From NCBI GenBank assembly GCA_946479705.1, contig CAMLHI010000139.1, forward strand, positions 1 through 5,969: 5,969 bases of DNA, written 5' to 3'. A program made the position numbers and the translations under genes. Below, in pieces: positions 4,783-5,969 of this stretch; the stretch's first letter is position 1; the number at the start of each line of letters is the position of its first letter. The stretch is from an uncultured Oxalobacteraceae bacterium (lineage in GTDB: Bacteria > Pseudomonadota > Gammaproteobacteria > Burkholderiales > Burkholderiaceae). The notes beneath the pieces are model-generated. The model saw only the letters and a program-made list of their open reading frames with translations. It was not told where the DNA came from and made no database searches.

Positions 4783-5616
4783 ATGGGGCGCAAATCGCAC
4801 GCGCGCTCGCTGTCGGTGTGGAGCAACGGCGAGCGTGTCGGTACCTGGACCATCCCTGCGCGGGGCGACATGCAATTTCTATACGACCGAGCGTGGCGCG
4901 CATCGCCGCTGGGACGCCCGCTGTCGCTCTCCTTGCCCTACACGGGCGAGCTGCCTTTGCGCGGCGATGTCGTGCACAACTATTTCGACAACCTGCTCCC
5001 CGACAGCGAGCCGATCCGCAAACGCCTGGCCTCGCGTTACAAGCTTGCCTCCATCGACGCATTCGATTTGCTGCAGGAAATCGGCAGGGATTGCGTCGGC
5101 GCCGTGCAGCTGCTCAAGGAAGACGAGGCGCCCGTCGACGTCAAGCGCATCGACGCCACCCCGATGTCGGAGGATGATGTCGAGCGGCACCTGATCCAGC
5201 TAACCCGACCGGGACCGCCGGGAGCCGTGACGACAACGACGAGCTGCGTATTTCGCTGGCAGGCGCGCAAGAAAAGACCGCGCTGTTGTGGCACGAGGGC
5301 AGTTGGATGCGACCGCATGGCTCGACGCCTACCACCCACATCCTTAAACTGCCGCTGGGATTGGTTGGCAACATTGATGGGCAAGAACAAGCACTACCGT
5401 TTTGCGGCCGTGCAGCGCAGGCACTTTAACAGCACCGCGGCCAAGTATTTCATGCGTGCCGAAGACGTGATCGAGCGAATTCTGGCGCGAACGACCATTG
5501 CAATCGAAGCGGTGGCGGCACGTCTGCCGTCTGGATTTTCGGAGCAGGTGGCGGCGACGATTTTCGCGGGGATGGCGCGGTCGGCCAAGCAACTGGCCGC
5601 GATGGCGAAATCCTAG
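4783..5616 (+). pseudogene. hipA: HipA-like Ser/Thr kinase toxin, broken by frameshift and internal deletion
   Basis: HipA kinases phosphorylate a glutamyl-tRNA synthetase or related target; members have about 420-440 residues. The first 137 codons (4783 to about 5193) give the N-terminal subdomain, including LSLSLPYTG, NYFDNLLPDSEPIRKRLASR and FDLLQEIGRDCVGAVQLL. The frame then shifts somewhere between 5191 and 5228. In the new frame (5193-5378) the sequence reads DDNDELRISLAGAQEKTALL, HEGSWMRPHGSTPTTHILKL and PLGLVGNID, i.e. the glycine-rich loop and start of the kinase lobe. Near 5378 the homology jumps back to the first frame and to the far C-terminus (GKNKHYRFAAVQRRHFNSTA, IERILARTT, LPSGFSEQV) up to the stop at 5614-5616. 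About 150 residues, including the catalytic and metal-binding aspartates, are therefore missing. The unbroken reading frame gives 277 residues that include a nonsense segment. Inactive as a kinase. Confidence 0.85.
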
Positions 5617-5750
5617 GCGCCTTTGCCAACCTCGGCTATTGCGCTTTGCCCTGAGCGCCGCGGCACCCTACCTCAAGACAGAGAGGCGGCTGCGGCGTTG
5701 TAGACCATATTGAGCGGTCGCCCAGTAGGGAGCTGGGTCTGGCGCCTGCA

Positions 5751-5969
5751 CTACTTGCCCAGCAGCGCCAGGCTCTGCCGCCACTGAGGCATCCATGCAT
5801 CGAGAAAGTCATGCGCGGCAAATGCCCGCGTCAAGTGGGACAGCGGCACGCGGTAATTGTCGTTCAGGCCCAGCGCCAGGGTGACCGGGTTCCAGAGCGT
5901 CTTGGCTTTCCCTTTCTTGACGCTGGCTTTCACGCGCGCGCCCTCGTCGCCAAAGATATTTTCGCCGCC
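5751..5969 (-). CDS. Hypothetical protein, C-terminal 72 residues (5' end outside window)
   Basis: This minus-strand frame is open from the right edge to a TAG stop at 5751-5753, so the window shows only the C-terminus. It begins GGENIFGDEGARVKASVKKG and includes KTLWNPVTLALGLND, YRVPLSHLTRAF and a Trp-rich end (FLDAWMPQWRQSLALLGK). The first third is basic and the rest looks helical; there is no membrane segment. The GTG at 5933 could be a start, but the frame continues with protein-like sequence beyond it, so I treat the gene as partial. Base composition resembles the left-hand core gene more than the decayed island. It converges with the hipA remnant. The 134 bases between them (5617-5750) hold only a weak CCCAG/CTGGG hairpin (5721-5737) without a T-run. 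I do not recognise the family. Confidence 0.55.
   Translation of the reverse strand, partial: GGENIFGDEGARVKASVKKGKAKTLWNPVTLALGLNDNYRVPLSHLTRAFAAHDFLDAWMPQWRQSLALLGK

Larger units (their letters stand above)
2119..5640. mobile_element. Decayed tRNA-Ser-anchored integrative element carrying two TA loci
   Basis: This block starts at the tRNA 3' end and holds integrase arm-site-like repeats, an integrase N-terminal fragment, an AbiE-type pair, an IS3 remnant and a hipBA locus. It lies between two genes that look like ordinary chromosomal genes. Such content beside a tRNA is typical of genomic islands. The right limit is uncertain: I find no second copy of the tRNA 3' end in the window, so no attR can be named and the end is set only by the last hipA homology. 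Most mobility and toxin genes inside are damaged, so the element should be non-mobile. Confidence 0.5.

Noticed and set aside
5721..5737. CCCAG/CTGGG hairpin between hipA and the minus-strand gene
   Set aside because: Five pairs and no T-run on either strand; too weak to call a terminator.
5617..5750. Search for an attR copy of the tRNA-Ser 3' end
   Set aside because: No stretch resembling the T-arm and acceptor end (TTCGAATCTCACC and following) is present here or elsewhere downstream in the window.

Overview
The window looks like a chromosomal segment of a GC-rich proteobacterium, probably a betaproteobacterium (Burkholderiales or Oxalobacteraceae-like). That assignment is inference from codon usage and general protein character, not from a marker gene. 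It holds one intact-looking core gene, one tRNA gene, and then about 3.5 kb that reads as a decayed integrative element carrying two toxin-antitoxin loci. A last core-type gene enters from the right on the opposite strand.

Left part (1-2118): the 3' portion of a large cyclic-di-GMP signalling gene (GAF-PAS-GGDEF-EAL) is followed by tRNA-Ser(UGA) with its own -10 box and an encoded CCA end. Immediately after the tRNA 3' end come the hallmarks of a tyrosine-integrase element. These are a direct-repeat/hairpin structure, a good sigma70-type promoter, five copies of the heptamer GTTGGTA/TACCAAC (candidate integrase arm sites), and the N-terminal arm-binding domain of a P4-type integrase. The integrase has lost its ATG (ACG at the expected place) and ends after roughly 75 codons.

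Middle part (2540-4400): a striking promoter/operator, a perfect 10-bp inverted repeat around an extended -10, ends on the start codon of a DUF6088/AbiEi-like antitoxin gene. Three bases after that gene comes an AbiEii-like nucleotidyltransferase toxin gene. Its 3' third is missing and replaced, in frame, by the tail of an IS3-family OrfA. A frameshifted, internally and terminally deleted IS3 OrfA/OrfB remnant follows.

Right part (4400-5969): hipB, an intact XRE antitoxin gene with palindromic operator-like sites, is followed 3 bp later by hipA. hipA is broken by a frameshift and by a deletion of most of the kinase core. A short non-coding gap then separates it from a convergent gene that runs off the window and that I cannot name.

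The coherent picture is a tRNA-Ser-anchored island remnant in which the mobility genes and both toxins are ruined while both antitoxin/repressor genes stay open and keep plausible autoregulatory operators. I see no evidence of an entirely new system. The asymmetric decay, the leaderless palindromic promoter and the toxin/transposase fusion are the points most worth checking.
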